Assembly: GCA_021399435.1 (NCBI GenBank)
Contig: JAJTUP010000074.1
Coordinates: 186,001-250,000, forward strand
Source of the DNA: Diaporthe sp. PMI_573
Lineage: Eukaryota; Ascomycota; Sordariomycetes; Diaporthales; Diaporthaceae
Direction: 5' to 3'
Length of the DNA stretch: 64,000 nucleotides
In this document: positions 21,856 through 33,028 of the stretch, piece after piece
How the letters are laid out: the number at the start of each line of letters is the position of its first letter
Position numbering within the stretch: the stretch's first letter is position 1
Made by a program: the position numbers and the translations under genes
Notes under the pieces: generated by a model
The model's database searches: none
What the model was told of the DNA's origin: nothing
The model's input: only the letters and a program-made list of their open reading frames with translations

Positions 21856-23365
21856 TGTGTCGTGGCTCGTTAGATGGGGATTACTTTGTCAGGACAGAAA
21901 TGGGGAAGTGTTTTTCGTTTAATGGGACATTACGAGACAAATGGTCGCAAACATGCGCACGGCGAGGCAGGGCCATTCCTCACTTCTTTTTAAACTCGTG
22001 TGTGTGGTCACTGCGCACTGCCTCGTCAGCGCATTCGTCAACCTTTCTCGGCGGGTGGCGGTTCAAGGCTCTCTGCCAAGTAATTATGCTGTCAAGCCTC
22101 TGTGCTGTCCACGCGCCCTGGGCAGTTCCCTGTCGCTTAGTTCCTTGGGGACACAGCCATTATTTCAGTGTCCACAACAGGCTAGGTGAGCTTGTTGCAG
22201 TACTAGGCACCATTCTCATGTATTTCGATTTATTCCACATCGCCCATGCGTACATACCTCGAGGCTGTGCTACTTGGCCACCACCATTTATATAGTGCAA
22301 TCAAAACCTGTGACGCGCAATGTGAGATGCTGGAAAACACAAGAGCAGGTGGCTCGGGACAAAGAATAGAACAGTATCAGCCCAATACGGACTTGCAGGT
22401 GGTCGGCATTGATGTGTATCGCGCACAACGGCTGTTACTGCCGTCACCGCGCTGCCATGGCTCACCGCGCACGACGATTTCTATTCATCGATACACAGTA
22501 AGGGTCAACAATGACGACCGGAGAGGGCCCGCACTTGGTGTGCCAGCCTCACTCGGCTCTCGAGTGTGTGTACCGGAGTTGTGAAAGACGAGGTTGTCTG
22601 AAGAACTCAATCCGGCGGGCGGCGGGGACGGATTTCGGCCCGCTGGGTACCTTCTGGAACTTCCCGGTCTCCGCGACCGATCCGGGCCGCCATTTTCGGG
22701 GTCCTCTTTGTTCGTCCGGCCCGGCCCAGCCAATTCCAGCCGTCATATCACCACATCAAGTTTCCCAGGGGCGTTGTTCTTTTCACTTTTCTTGATTGTC
22801 CGCAACCCGAAAAGCGGCTGGGAGAGGGGTAGGTAGGTAGGGTAAGAAAAGGGAAGGGGATTGGGGGGTGGGGGGCGACTGGCAAGGGATATATGTGCTT
22901 CCGTTGTTTCCGCGCAAATTTCATTATGACAACAATGTCCTTCCTTCCTCGGTTCCCACTCCAACGCTGTTTCGCACGCAAAAGCAACGTGCTATCTCGC
23001 GCCCTCCACTCGTGGTTCCTTGTAGGCCGTGGCAACAGTCCGAAGAACACAGTGCCTGGGCAGCCGCAAGCCAACAAGGCACATTGATACATGACTCCTC
23101 GCAATACAGACACCTGACCATCAAATGCAGTTGCTCTCCTCTCTGTCTCTTTCTTTCTTCTAAACCTGGGAAACCGCTCCAAAGTCGTTGAAATCCGCCC
23201 TCAAGACTCCATCCGTCGTTCGCGTGGCATTGTTGAAGTGGTATCGTCGAGGTGAGAGGCTGCATAGCCGTCCGCCACGGCGACAGCGTCGTGTAGCCTT
23301 TGTGACGGCAGCCCGCACAGCCCAGATATGTTCGCCTCCCCAGGCTGCTAAAGACGCGGCGCACA
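21856..23365. other. Intergenic, no gene seen
   Basis: 1.5 kb between the start of the 500-aa gene and the stop of the PP2C gene. Contains poly-G/GTAG tracts near 22825-22880. Open frames are short and mutually overlapping; none has domain character. Confidence 0.45.
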
Positions 23366-25583
23366 CTAGGCCTCCTTCTTCGTAGCGGTCTGGGAATCCT
23401 TGCCGCCCTCCTTCGCGGTCTCCGAGCTGGGAATGGGCTCGGTGCCGCTGCCGCTCGCCTTCTGGTTCAGGTCGAATTTGGGGTCGAGCTTCTCGGGGGT
23501 GACGGGGCTGCCTATGACCTCGTGGCCATTTCCACCGGCGGGCGTGGATTTCTTGGACACCTGGCTTGCCAGGTCCTTGTCCTCTTCAGAGTTGTCGAAC
23601 ATCTCGGTATCGTCTGAGTCGGTCAGCACTTCCGTGCCATCGCCGAGGAAGATTATTCGGCCGCGGTAGCCGCCAATGCCAAAAGACTTGCCCTTGTTAG
23701 AAGACTCGTTGTCGTAGTCATTGCCACTGTCATTGTCATCAAAGTTGTGGTGGACACCGGGGCCTCGAAACTCGGCTGTTGGGATCAGGCGCGGGCGTCA
23801 GTACAGTGCTCATCTCAACGCCAGGTGTGTCCCCCGTCCGCAGGAAGGTGCAGGGACACAGGGGGGCACTTGTGTCGTCTCATGACAGTTGCGTACCGTA
23901 CTCGGGGGGAGCGCAGGGTCCATCGCCGGCAGCAACCCGCTTGGAGACCTCCTCATACCACTCCTCCTTGGTTCGGCCCCGCAGGAAACCGATTATGATC
24001 ATGGTCATGTTGTCACATCCGACACCGCCGGTCTCGGAGTTGGAGGCCAGGCAGTTGTCCATCATGTTCTCGCAAATCTTCTCCAGGTCCTGCTTGGCAG
24101 CGATGCCACGGCGCACGAACTCGGTGACGGCTTGGGAGGACTGGCAGTCCCAGATACCTGGAGTTTGTGTGGCGCACGTTAGTATGCGTGGGTGCGACAG
24201 ACACGAGCAAGATGGGGGAGCCCAACGTACCGTCACAGGCGATCACCAGGAACTCGTCGTCGTCGGAGAGGTCATGTACGACAACGTCGGGGTATGCGGT
24301 CACGATTTGTTGCTCGGGAGCAAGCTCGGCGCTCTTCTTGAACTCGAAGTCGCCGATCGCCCTGGACAGGGCGAGGTTGCCGTTCACGCGTCCGAAGTCG
24401 ACGAAGCCACCAGCGGCGGTGATTCTTGCCTTCTCGCCTGTGGACGAAAAAGGAAAGAGTCAGCAAATCATGTACGCCTATGGCGCAGCGCGCTGAGCGG
24501 TCAAGAGTCTAGCGCACCTTCATTCTGGGGCTTGTGGTCGAAGGAAAGCGGCTTCGCGCGGCCCTTGACGCCCAGGACGCTTCTGGAATCTCCGGCATTG
24601 GCCTGTTGCGCACGTCAGATCAGCTCGGGAAAGGCCCGGGTGGAGAAGATGCACAGGGCGGTACGAACAACGTAGATTTTGTCGTCAGTGAGGAGACCGA
24701 CACAGGCTGTGCAGCCAGAAACCTCCTCCTCGTATTTGGGGTCTGCTCCAAGGAAAGCAAAATAGCATTTGTCAGCCCACGTGCGCGCGTGTTTGGGAGC
24801 GGAGGAAGGAGCGGAGGAGGGAGCGGAGGGAGCGGAGGAGTCAGGACAGGCGTACCGTTGAGTATGGCGCGGTCGGTAGCGAGGAAGCCGTCCTTGAGCG
24901 CCTGCTCATAGTTACCCGCCTTGAACGTATCCTGCTTCGCGATGATGTTGTGGATGTTATCGCCTGTAAAGAGGGCGACCTTGTCGCCGCCATGACCGTC
25001 GAAGACGCCGAAGAAGGAGAGCCGTTGTGGGTGGTTCTTTGAGGCTTCGGCGTTGGAGGCGAGGAGATCTAGGACGGTGGTATGGGCATCCTCCATGCTG
25101 ATGCGCCAACCTTGCATGGCGGAGACGCCATAGATGAGCCTGTTGTCCTGGCCATTTTCGGAAGTCTAGAGAAGGGCGAGGAGGTGATGTCAGCAAGGCG
25201 CGAGAGCAAGGTATGGGTTGAAGAGCCGTGGGAGGTTCGGGGAAAGGACAGCATCGTGGGATGGGTCTGTCGGGCATGGGATTTTCCACGAAGGCCGATG
25301 GCAGACGGGTGAGGTTGTCGCCCCGAGAGCATCACCACACCAGGGCCATGACAGATGTCACGACGGCTAGACTGAAGCTGTGCGATCGTCGACCACCGAC
25401 TCGTACTGGTAGGTAGAGGAAGAGGCTGGGCAGTGACAGGACTGCACTGGACTGGACCGGACCGAAGGGTGGATCGGGGGGCATTTGAATCGGGGAACGG
25501 ATCGGAGGATTGGGATCGGCTGGCACTGGGGGCGTGGACGGACTGACCTTCTCGACAACTGGCTCACTGAGAGTCTGACCCAT
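23366..25583 (-). CDS. PTC2: Protein phosphatase 2C, Ptc2/Ptc3 type, 460 aa
   Basis: Seven exons: 25583..25548, 25165..24856, 24742..24669, 24602..24518, 24437..24231, 24157..23897 and 23775..23366. All junctions are GT-AG with matching phases and give 460 residues. The start is MGQTLSEP; Gly2 suits N-myristoylation, as in human PPM1A. Metal-binding residues of PP2C are present: RISMEDAH (Glu37, Asp38), FDGHGG (Asp68, Gly69), [20 protein letters not shown] and GCDNMT. The tail after residue ~310 is acidic and Ser/Thr-rich, as in Ptc2/Ptc3. The enzyme is a Mg/Mn-dependent Ser/Thr phosphatase; in yeast Ptc2/Ptc3 turn off stress MAP kinase, checkpoint-kinase and unfolded-protein-response signalling. 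Intron 2 (24855-24743) contains a purine-rich GGAGCGGAGG minisatellite. Confidence 0.93.
24795..24840 (+). repeat. GGAGCGGAGG-type minisatellite inside PP2C intron 2
   Basis: Four to five ggagcggagg(a/g)a units on the plus strand. They lie wholly inside the second intron of the PP2C gene, giving a pyrimidine-rich tract in the transcript upstream of the 3' splice site. Confidence 0.65.
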
Positions 25584-27201
25584 GGCGCAAGAGGCTTTGC
25601 AGGTGGGTATGGAATGGCCGTGGGTGGGAGAGGGCGAGGGTGGTGGTGGCGGCTGTGGTGGTTGTGGTTGTGGTGGATGTATGAGGCAGGGCAAGGCAAG
25701 GCCAGGCCAGGGTGGGCGGAGGCAGAAGGTGGAGGTTGGAGGGGGGGTGTGATTTGGGATGCGGAGGCAAGTCGCAAGGCGAAAGGCGAGGCAGGGGCAA
25801 GACGAGACGAGGGGCCAGGCAAGGCAAGGCGAGGCGAGTCGGGACAAAGCTGGCAAGGCAAAATGGTGAGGTGAGGTTTTAGGTGAGGTCTGTGGACGTA
25901 TTGTCTTTTTTTTTTGGGCAGCCAGCAGCAGTGAGGCCACCGCGGGGTACAGGGAAGAGGGAGGGATGCACGGAGTATGTGGATTAGGAATTGAGAGAAT
26001 GGGATTGTGAGAGTTGATAGTGACCAAACGCCCAAAGTCAGAGTTTTCCCGCCTTTCTTTCCGTCCCGTCAGGATGGGCCAGATGGCAGGAGTATTAGTA
26101 CCACTGCAGAAATGGCCAGATGAGGGGTGGCCAGTAGTCTCCAGCTAGTCTCGACGGACAAGCAACAAGCAACAAGCAACAATGGCAATGACGTTGGGGG
26201 GCTACTGCTCCAGGTGGTTCAGGTGGTCCAGGCTGTCTGCTGCAGATGCAGATACAGTACCTACAGCAGGGCAGAGCGGGGTACCTGGCCCTCGAGGGCA
26301 GCGCCTGAGTACAGTACAGTACGGTACCTCTGTACCTATATATGACCGAGGCAGACACGCAGACCAGGGGAGGCTTGGCAGGGAGGGAGCTATGGTCACC
26401 AAGCAGCAGCAGCAGCAGCAGCCAGCTGGCCCGTGCTTCCCGAACCCGACAGGAGCTGTGGGGGCTGCTTGGGGCTGGACCCTTGGCCTTTTCTTCCTTT
26501 CTTCCTTCCTTCTTGCGTGCTCGTGCCTGTGCTTGTATGCTGTGTAGCACCAGGGTCAAATGACGTATTGCCACTATCGACCTCTGTTTGACGACACTGC
26601 ACCGCACTGCATTATCCCCCATTTGCAGGATACGGGCATGATTTGGCCACCATTTACGTACGCATACAAACCTTATGAGTTGCATATCTCAAGAGGCCAG
26701 TCCTTGCAGCCCTACCAATATTGTGATGCTGTAGACCTTATCCTTATACCATTGATATGACGTGGATCATATGATGTCTTCAAATAGATCTGCTGCCCGC
26801 CGTGTAGTAGTAAACACTGAGGGGCATGAAACACTTTGCCGGCTGTGGTGACAATGATGATCGATGTGGGGTGCGCCGGCCTATTGCTCCAGATTGTCGC
26901 CGCCATCGGCAGCAGTCCCCGGCGCAGATACTGACACAGGTACAACATCAAAGACCTTGTTGGGGACTTGGAGCAATTGCGAGGGTGAGCACCTTCTCTT
27001 AAATTTCATGACTCTTCAAATGGCCAGTCAGCGGACAGGCCAGCTCTGAAAACAACGAACGTTTTGCCCACCGTCTCGCGCCGTGTCTTGTTGCCCTTCA
27101 ACTCATCATCCCCTATCTACAGCCATTCTTTCCTACACTCACTAACCCAAACCAGCTGCTTGACTAGACTGAGACCTACAGCAACACTCACTGCAGCCAG
27201 G
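25584..27201. other. Divergent promoter region between PP2C and hydrolase genes
   Basis: 1.6 kb holding both 5' flanks. Includes a GGCAAGGC/GGCGAGGC-rich tract (about 25685-25865), a poly-T run at about 25905-25915 and a (CAG)6 tract at 26404-26421. The 200-codon minus-strand frames here are proline/histidine low-complexity readings of the pyrimidine-rich leader of the PP2C gene, not genes. Confidence 0.5.
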
Positions 27202-28346
27202 ATGGCCGAGAAAGAGACCCCAAACCCCATGGAGGGCCTGCCTGACCTCCCCGCCGTCTCCGTCGAGACCCTCGCCGTCACAGGCATCATGGTCGACGTC
27301 TACGGCCTCGACGAGCTGCCCTCGAACCTCACCCACGTCTCGGTCCTCTGGCTGCACAACCCCCGTCTGGGCACAAAGGCGAGGATGGCACCCATGGCCC
27401 AGCGTGCCGTGAGCGAGTACAACGCCACGAGGCAGCCTGCCAGCACGCGAGGCCTGATTGCTGCCGCTTTCGGTGAGCAGTCCCATCCGTCACCCGTGTC
27501 CACGTCCCATCAGCTTTCAATGGGCTGGGTTGATTTCTGGATTTAACCTCACTGACATGACATGCCCCAGACCAACGCAACCACGGCACCCGCGAGGTTC
27601 ATCCCCTCGCCAACCAGTCCTGGAACAAGGGAAACCCACACCACGCCCAGGACATGGTGGGCATCATCTCAGGCACCGTGGTCGACACGCGTCTCCTCAT
27701 AGACGCCCTCCCAGGCTACCTCTTCCTCGAGTCCTGCCCCTCCCCTCCCGCCTTCGACCAGCACATCTGCCTGGGCGTCTCGCTCGGCGGCCACTCGACC
27801 TGGCAGGCCCTCTTCGCCGAGCCCCGCATCACCGCCGGCGTGAGCATCATCGGCTGCCCAGACTTCCAGCTGCTGATGAGCGACCGCGCCCGCCTCTCCA
27901 AGCTGTCCACCTACGACAAGCTCACGAAGGGCGCGGGGTTCCTCGGCAGCCGCGACTTCCCCCCCGGCCTGGTCGCCCAGTGCGCCCGCTTCGACCCCAA
28001 GGGCATCCTCTTCGGCGCCGACGAGGTGGCCGAGTCACCGCCCTCCGAGGCACAGCAGGCCCGGCTCAGGCCCATCCTCGACGCCCATGTCCGGGGCAAG
28101 AGGCTCCTCATGTGCACCGGCGGGGACGACAAGCTCGTCCCGTGGCGGTGCTCCGAGCCTTTTACAAAGTTCTTCACCGCCGCCGCCGACGGCTGGTACA
28201 AGGATTCCGGTCTGGTTGCGGACAACAGGGTGTACCCGGGCGTGGGTCACGAGTGCAGTCCTGAGATGGTGGTCGACGCGATACGCTTTGTGTGTGAGGT
28301 GGTGCAGGGTGCAGGCGCTGGTGGCGCGGCTGTGTCAAGAATTTAA
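27202..28346 (+). CDS. Alpha/beta-hydrolase, 348 aa
   Basis: Two exons, 27202..27472 and 27571..28346, with a phase-1 intron (GTGAGC...CCAG). The start ATG follows a pyrimidine-rich leader. Splicing creates DQRNHGTR (about 91-98), a loop found in many alpha/beta hydrolases next to the oxyanion hole. The nucleophile elbow is GVSLGG, with Ser161 as nucleophile. A late GGDDKLVPW carries the probable acid, and VGHECSPEM (His about 317) the catalytic His. No signal peptide, so probably cytosolic. It resembles fungal hydrolases of the esterase/peptidase type with unknown substrate. It is followed by about 290 bases and then retroposon copy B. Confidence 0.85.
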
Positions 28347-29558
28347 TAGACCTGGAGTTTCTATCAGGCAGTGTATGGACTGCTTTGACGATACCTACGA
28401 TACGTTTATCTCGAGAATTGCCAAACGGTGATTATCTTTTGCAAACCAGTCACTACCTAGGTAGCCTTTCAGCAAGACATTAGCTCCAATAACTTCGAAA
28501 ATTCATTGTGAGATTGGCTAACTTGCACCTGTCAAGAGGATTTCACCATCTATGAAGGGATGTATTGTCTTCAGACCAGCTAAACTGGGATACTATACAT
28601 CTCGGCAGGGACTTTTCCCATATTAAAATCTTGTAGGGTGGTTTCGTTTTTAATCCATATACGTACGCTTCTTAAGCAGTATGTAGGCGGTCCCTTCATA
28701 CAGTGGTAAACGCTTAAACACCCCGGCGTTTTTTTTTTTAAAAAAAAAAACAATGCCGAAAAGAGTGGGTTTAGAATACGATTGTGGCACGTGGCCCAGA
28801 AAACATAGACAGCCTTGTGACAGCCGCACAGACAAGGCTAGTGAGAACCGCTTCTGGCGGCGCCATAGACTATAACTGTTGACATAAGTAGCCCAAGACA
28901 TACGTGGCCTGTGGCCTAGAAAATATAGACAGCCTTGTGATAGCCGCACAGATAAGGCTAGTAAGAACCGCTTCTGGCGGCGCCATAGACTGTCGACACA
29001 AGTAGCCCAAGACTAATAGTAGGGCAATCAGTCATACGGCGAAGACCAAAATCGTCTCGACGCGGTCCCTATATAAAATGAATCCCACAGCTGCAGTCCC
29101 AGTCGATACCTCTTTCCCTTGACATCCACATCGACACACACTTCTATAGGATTCTCCGAAGAAACTACAGGATCACACAAGATCCCAAGAAAACCCTCGC
29201 AAAATCTTGTAGACAATAGTGGTACCTCACTCGTGATCAAAAGGGCTTGCCAAAGAGATGCAAAATTTAAAGCAAATGCCATCTCCCTCTCTTGCCCGTA
29301 AGCCGTCCATCGTCACAGATTTGCAGCCTTAGGAATAGCTAAGGCAGGGCCTGAAAGTAAATAAGATAAATGTAGTAGCGTATAAATTTTATCAGAAGTT
29401 ACTTTCCGAAAAAGGTAAAGTTTAGTATTTGATTAAATTATAGTACTTTAAGTTTAAATTTGTACTAAAATCTTACTTTACTGTATAAACTTTTATACAA
29501 TGTCATTGTATATACTGCACCAACTTAATTTAACAAGTAGCAAAGTAGTCTGACTAGC
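28347..29558. other. Convergent intergenic region with retroposon copy B and an AT-rich stretch
   Basis: Between the hydrolase (+) and the 209-aa protein gene (-). It contains copy B (28625-29212) and, at about 29330-29560, a strongly AT-rich stretch unlike its surroundings. No coding sequence supported. Confidence 0.5.
28625..29212 (-). mobile_element. Retroposon copy B (564 bp, minus orientation) with 12-bp target-site duplication
   Basis: The element spans 28637-29200, flanked by identical direct repeats AAAATCTTGTAG at 28625-28636 and 29201-29212. It is inverted relative to copy A and shares the whole of A's structure. It extends about 120 bases further at its 5' end, so it is the longest copy. 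It holds two units of about 120 bases in exact tandem (their agtctatgg starts at 28990 and 28870 on the minus strand), a T/A run (28731-28751) and the common 3' end ggattaaaaacgaaaccac. Confidence 0.78.
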
Positions 29559-30265
29559 TTACACACTTGGAGTATTCTCCTCCTTCCTCTCTGTAAACAA
29601 TTCCCAAGCGATCCCCACACTCCGATCCTCAACCCCGCTGCTCTTACAAATCCTCTGGTATCTTTCCAGATCCTCTTGAAAGCCCTGCCCCGTCCGCAAC
29701 GTCAAATGCCCGAGGACTGTCCCCTTCTCACACGGGTATGCCTGCACGCCGTCGTGAAAGCACTTTACAAACTCCGGGGCATACTTGTCTTCACCAGCGA
29801 CGTACGAGTGTGCAACCAGGATCGTCCCATGCGTGACATACTGTTCACCCAGCACGGCAAAGCTCTCCGTATGCCAGGGCGGGTCGACGGACGCCGAGGC
29901 GCGGAGGTAGGCGGCGCAGGACTCGAGGGTCGCGCCGACGAAGGGGTTCTTGGCGGGCGTGAGAATGTCGGCCGGGACGGGCGGGGGGTGTTCTGCGGCG
30001 GGCAATTTCTTCCCGGTAGAGTCGTACGGCCGGCGCGGGGTCGCCGAGTAGGGGCTGGACAGGTCGGGCTCGACGACCGGGGCGAGGAGGTGGTTCCCGT
30101 CGGAGGATTCGTCGGCGAGGACGCGGTTGAGGTGCTGCAGGTGAGTTTGCAAAGAGTCAGTGCTGCACCCGGACCAAAGTAAGTAGGAAAAGGGGCGCAT
30201 TGGAATCTTACATCGACCGTGATCGTGTCTGACACGACAAACAGCGCAAATGGTGCGAGAGCCAT
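29559..30265 (-). CDS. Protein of unknown function, 209 aa
   Basis: Two exons: 30265..30212 (18 codons) and 30134..29559. The intron is in phase 0 (GTAAGA at 30211, CTGCAG ending 30135). The short first exon MALAPFALFVVSDTITVD is hydrophobic but joins directly to HLNRVLADESSDGNHLL, so it is more likely a core beta-strand than a signal peptide. The C-terminal half has well-formed secondary-structure-like patterns (FAVLGEQYVTHGTILVAHSY, GTVLGHLTLRTGQGFQEDL, SVGIAWELF) that could be an alpha-beta barrel fold. I do not recognise the family. It is flanked by copy B downstream and the nuclease-like gene upstream in divergent orientation. Confidence 0.6.
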
Positions 30266-31003
30266 GATGAATGGGTGCTCACGGCATGCTTGGTAAAGGC
30301 TGTTGGGGATGCAGGTTCTGAGGTTTGCTGGGCGAAGTGGCCGTCGTTTTTTATGGGCATAACTAATAATCACGACCCGTTGGTACAGGCTGCCCTGCCC
30401 ACACAATCCCACAATCCCACGATCCCAAGGTCAGCATTTGTTTCACCGAAACTCCATTATCATACCATGGCTCACGCCACGTCGAATGTGCTATGCTGAG
30501 TTTGTATATTCTGGTTAGGTTGTGGGCAAAAAAAGTGCAAACACTCTACCACCCCGCCGGTCTCGAATACGGCCTCTCCCTTAGGCTTACGGTGGGGACG
30601 GTTACTTTTGAAGGCGTTGTGAGAGAGTACGGAGTTGACGGGACCACACAGGCGCAGGCTGGCCTCGGCATACCCAATCTATCTTGTGGTAGCCACTTGA
30701 CTGACTGTTTCCTGATCATAGACAGACATGGTTCCGCCGAGCGGCCAACCAGCCGTGTCCGCTGAGTCCATCTGGACACGGCCACCGGCCCTGGATACGA
30801 ACACATCGTGACCGCCGTGCATTTGGCCATTTTGCTTGAGGCTCCCATGGCCAACTTCCAAGGTCTACAGATGGTGGCCAACCGTGATGGACCGCACTGG
30901 AGACGACACATATATAAGGCGTGGTCGTCACGACGATATATTGCTCGGATCGGGTGCGAGAACTTGTTCCAATCCTCAGAATATAATCGTATATCCGTTC
31001 ATT
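30266..31003. other. Divergent promoter region
   Basis: About 740 bases between the 209-aa protein and the NucA/NucB-like gene. No coding sequence supported; an open frame from 30836 runs in phase into the nuclease gene but the ATG at 31004 precedes the signal peptide. Confidence 0.5.
30911..30918 (+). promoter_or_regulatory. TATA box of the NucA/NucB-like gene
   Basis: TATATAAG lies 86 bases before the ATG at 31004, a good distance for a fungal TATA box. Confidence 0.5.
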
Positions 31004-32225
31004 ATGCAGCAGGCGATGCTCGTGTCCCATATCCTCACCCTTCTGCTCCCGCTGGTCGGGGCAGCCACCATCTCGAAGCGCGGCGTCGACCGTGGAACGT
31101 TTGAGCTCCAGTGTAAAGGTGGCGAAGGGGCCTGCAACAACGCCGCATACTACATCAACTGCATAACGAAGGGAGACAACAAGATCACCTACCTAGGCCC
31201 TGACAAGAAGAAGCAAGACACCAACCGCATCGAGTCGGGATGCCGCGCCGGCCTCCGCCAGGACGGCGCAACTGGAGGGCAGACAGGAACATCCACCAGC
31301 GTCTGTCAGTTTCCCAACGGCATGAAGTTCATCCCCGACCCGGACCGCCTCTCCCAGACCGCGGCTGAGGACTACCAGTGCGACGAGTGGCCGCCCGCCT
31401 CGGCCGACCAGCCTGACTATGCATCCAAGACCAACTTTAACAGCCTCCGCTGCATGAAGAGCATCGAGAACCAGAAACTCGGCACCCAGCTGGGTACCAT
31501 CTACGGAGGGCACAGGGCCAACACGGCCGGCAAGAAGGCCAAGATGGACCCGGGCGACTACTTCAAGGTGACCCTGAACACCAACGGCGCCGACATGACC
31601 AAGCTCCAATACGCGGGGGCAAACCCGAGCTGCACAAACGACGGCATGCAGTTCCAGATGACCAAGCGGCCGAACAACGGCGGGCTCATCACCCCCGGCG
31701 CCCCCGCCGCCAACGACAACGAGTACACCCTGCACGGCGAGAAAAAAGCCCGTCGGGATGTGCAGCATCGACTTCCACCGCGTGAGCGACGAGGACTTCA
31801 CCAACATCTGCGTCACCGACGAGGCGACCAAGGACTGCACCACAGGCGGCAAGGCGACCATCAAGACGGCATCGGGCTCCCACAGTGTCAAGGGGCTCCC
31901 GCAGGGCGACGTTACCATCACCAGGACGGGCGGCCAGGGCACCAGGGTCGACCTCAAGTTTGGCGGCGTCAAGTGGGACACCACGTCCAAGGGCACCGGC
32001 AAGGGCCCCGGCGGGAGCAGGGGCCAGAGCACTCACTCCTGGTGCAGGGAGCTGGACGGCTCGGCCAAGGTCGCGTCGAGGTCGTCGACGACCAAGAAGA
32101 CGGGCGCGGCGAAGCAGCCGGCGAAGCAGCCAGCCCCGGGGAAGTCGACCACTGGCACTGGGAACAAACCGGCCACGGGCGCGGCCATGAAGTACGAGGA
32201 GTACCAGTGCTACTTCCCTTGTTGA
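31004..32225 (+). pseudogene. Secreted NucA/NucB-like nuclease, frameshifted by one base
   Basis: The frame starts at ATG 31004 with a signal peptide (hydrophobic LVSHILTLLLPLVGAA, then a Lys-Arg site). It runs open past residue 245, until the A6 run at 31742-31747. From there the protein-like frame is the next one (+1), which stays open to a stop at 32225 and ends in a tail YQCYFPC. One A fewer would give a protein of about 406 aa. The motif CDEWPPASA (about residue 125) matches the active-site DEWP/DEYP segment of the DNase_NucA_NucB family, and many cysteines in both parts fit a secreted disulfide-bonded protein. The C-terminal region is Lys/Thr/Gly-rich. Either the gene is broken or the assembly has a homopolymer error; the clean downstream frame favours an error or a recent break. 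The nuclease assignment rests on one motif. Confidence 0.6.
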
Positions 32226-33028
32226 GCACCACGCGTTGTGCTTAACAATTCAGGGGCTGCTCTGCGCGGGTCGCAAGCAGCGCTTGTATACTAAGTAGTG
32301 GGCAGGAACCTCATGTATATTTGAACCCACCCGGGATGGTAGGGAGTATAAAAGGACTTTTGTTGCTGCTAGCCCTAGATATATACTTTTCCACGTAGAT
32401 ATAAATGTTATCCCTAGTGCTGGGCTGGTCCCAGAGAGAATTTTAGTACATATAGCACACTGATATAATATATAAAGCCGTCGTCGACTTTATATACAAG
32501 CTCAAGGAAGAGTAGCCGGAAAGCTGAGCAGACAGCAGACAGACAAATGAACAGTTGACAGTGGGAAAAAAGTATGGCCTAGGCCTTGGCGGAGGAGTGA
32601 CCACACCATGGGATAGTTCCTCCCGCCGTAAGTTTGGATCAAGTGACAACAGAGTTCGTGATGGGAGTATGCTGGGTTACGCTGAGGAGCCTGTCTAGGC
32701 AGCTGGTTATAGCTCCTCTGAATGTATGCTGCGTAAGGAATAGAGTTCTAGGAATCTGAGCAGCGAATTCTGCGAAAGGTCTTGGATAAGGAATTGCAAG
32801 TATTGTGTAAGTACGTCTCAAATGAAAGCTTGGACGTGTCAGTTCCATGTCAGTTCCACAAGTACAGAGACAATAGGTACTTTCAGAAGATCGAGAGTCT
32901 CAAGATGACAGCCGGCGACACTTTTTTTTCTCTTTTTTTTTTCTTTTTTTCGCTACAAATCTTGTCTAGGAAGTCTAGATTCTATCAGAATGAGAAGTTG
33001 CAAATGTTTGGACAAAAACACAGTAGCC
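32226..33028. other. Convergent intergenic region with repeat fragment E
   Basis: About 800 bases between the nuclease-like gene and the DUF218-like gene. Contains a fragment related to the insert of retroposon copy A (about 32505-32580) and a T-rich run at about 32922-32950. No gene seen. Confidence 0.5.
32505..32580 (-). mobile_element. Repeat fragment E, related to the internal insert of copy A
   Basis: Read on the minus strand, about 75 bases resemble copy A at 19420-19495. They share the core tctgtctgctgtctgctca and flanking tcaactgtt and ttccg segments, at roughly 80 percent by eye. Confidence 0.5.

Noticed and set aside
25332..26035. Two 220-230 codon minus-strand frames upstream of PP2C
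   Set aside because: Proline/histidine/serine runs from pyrimidine-rich leader DNA; they overlap the first PP2C exon in other frames.
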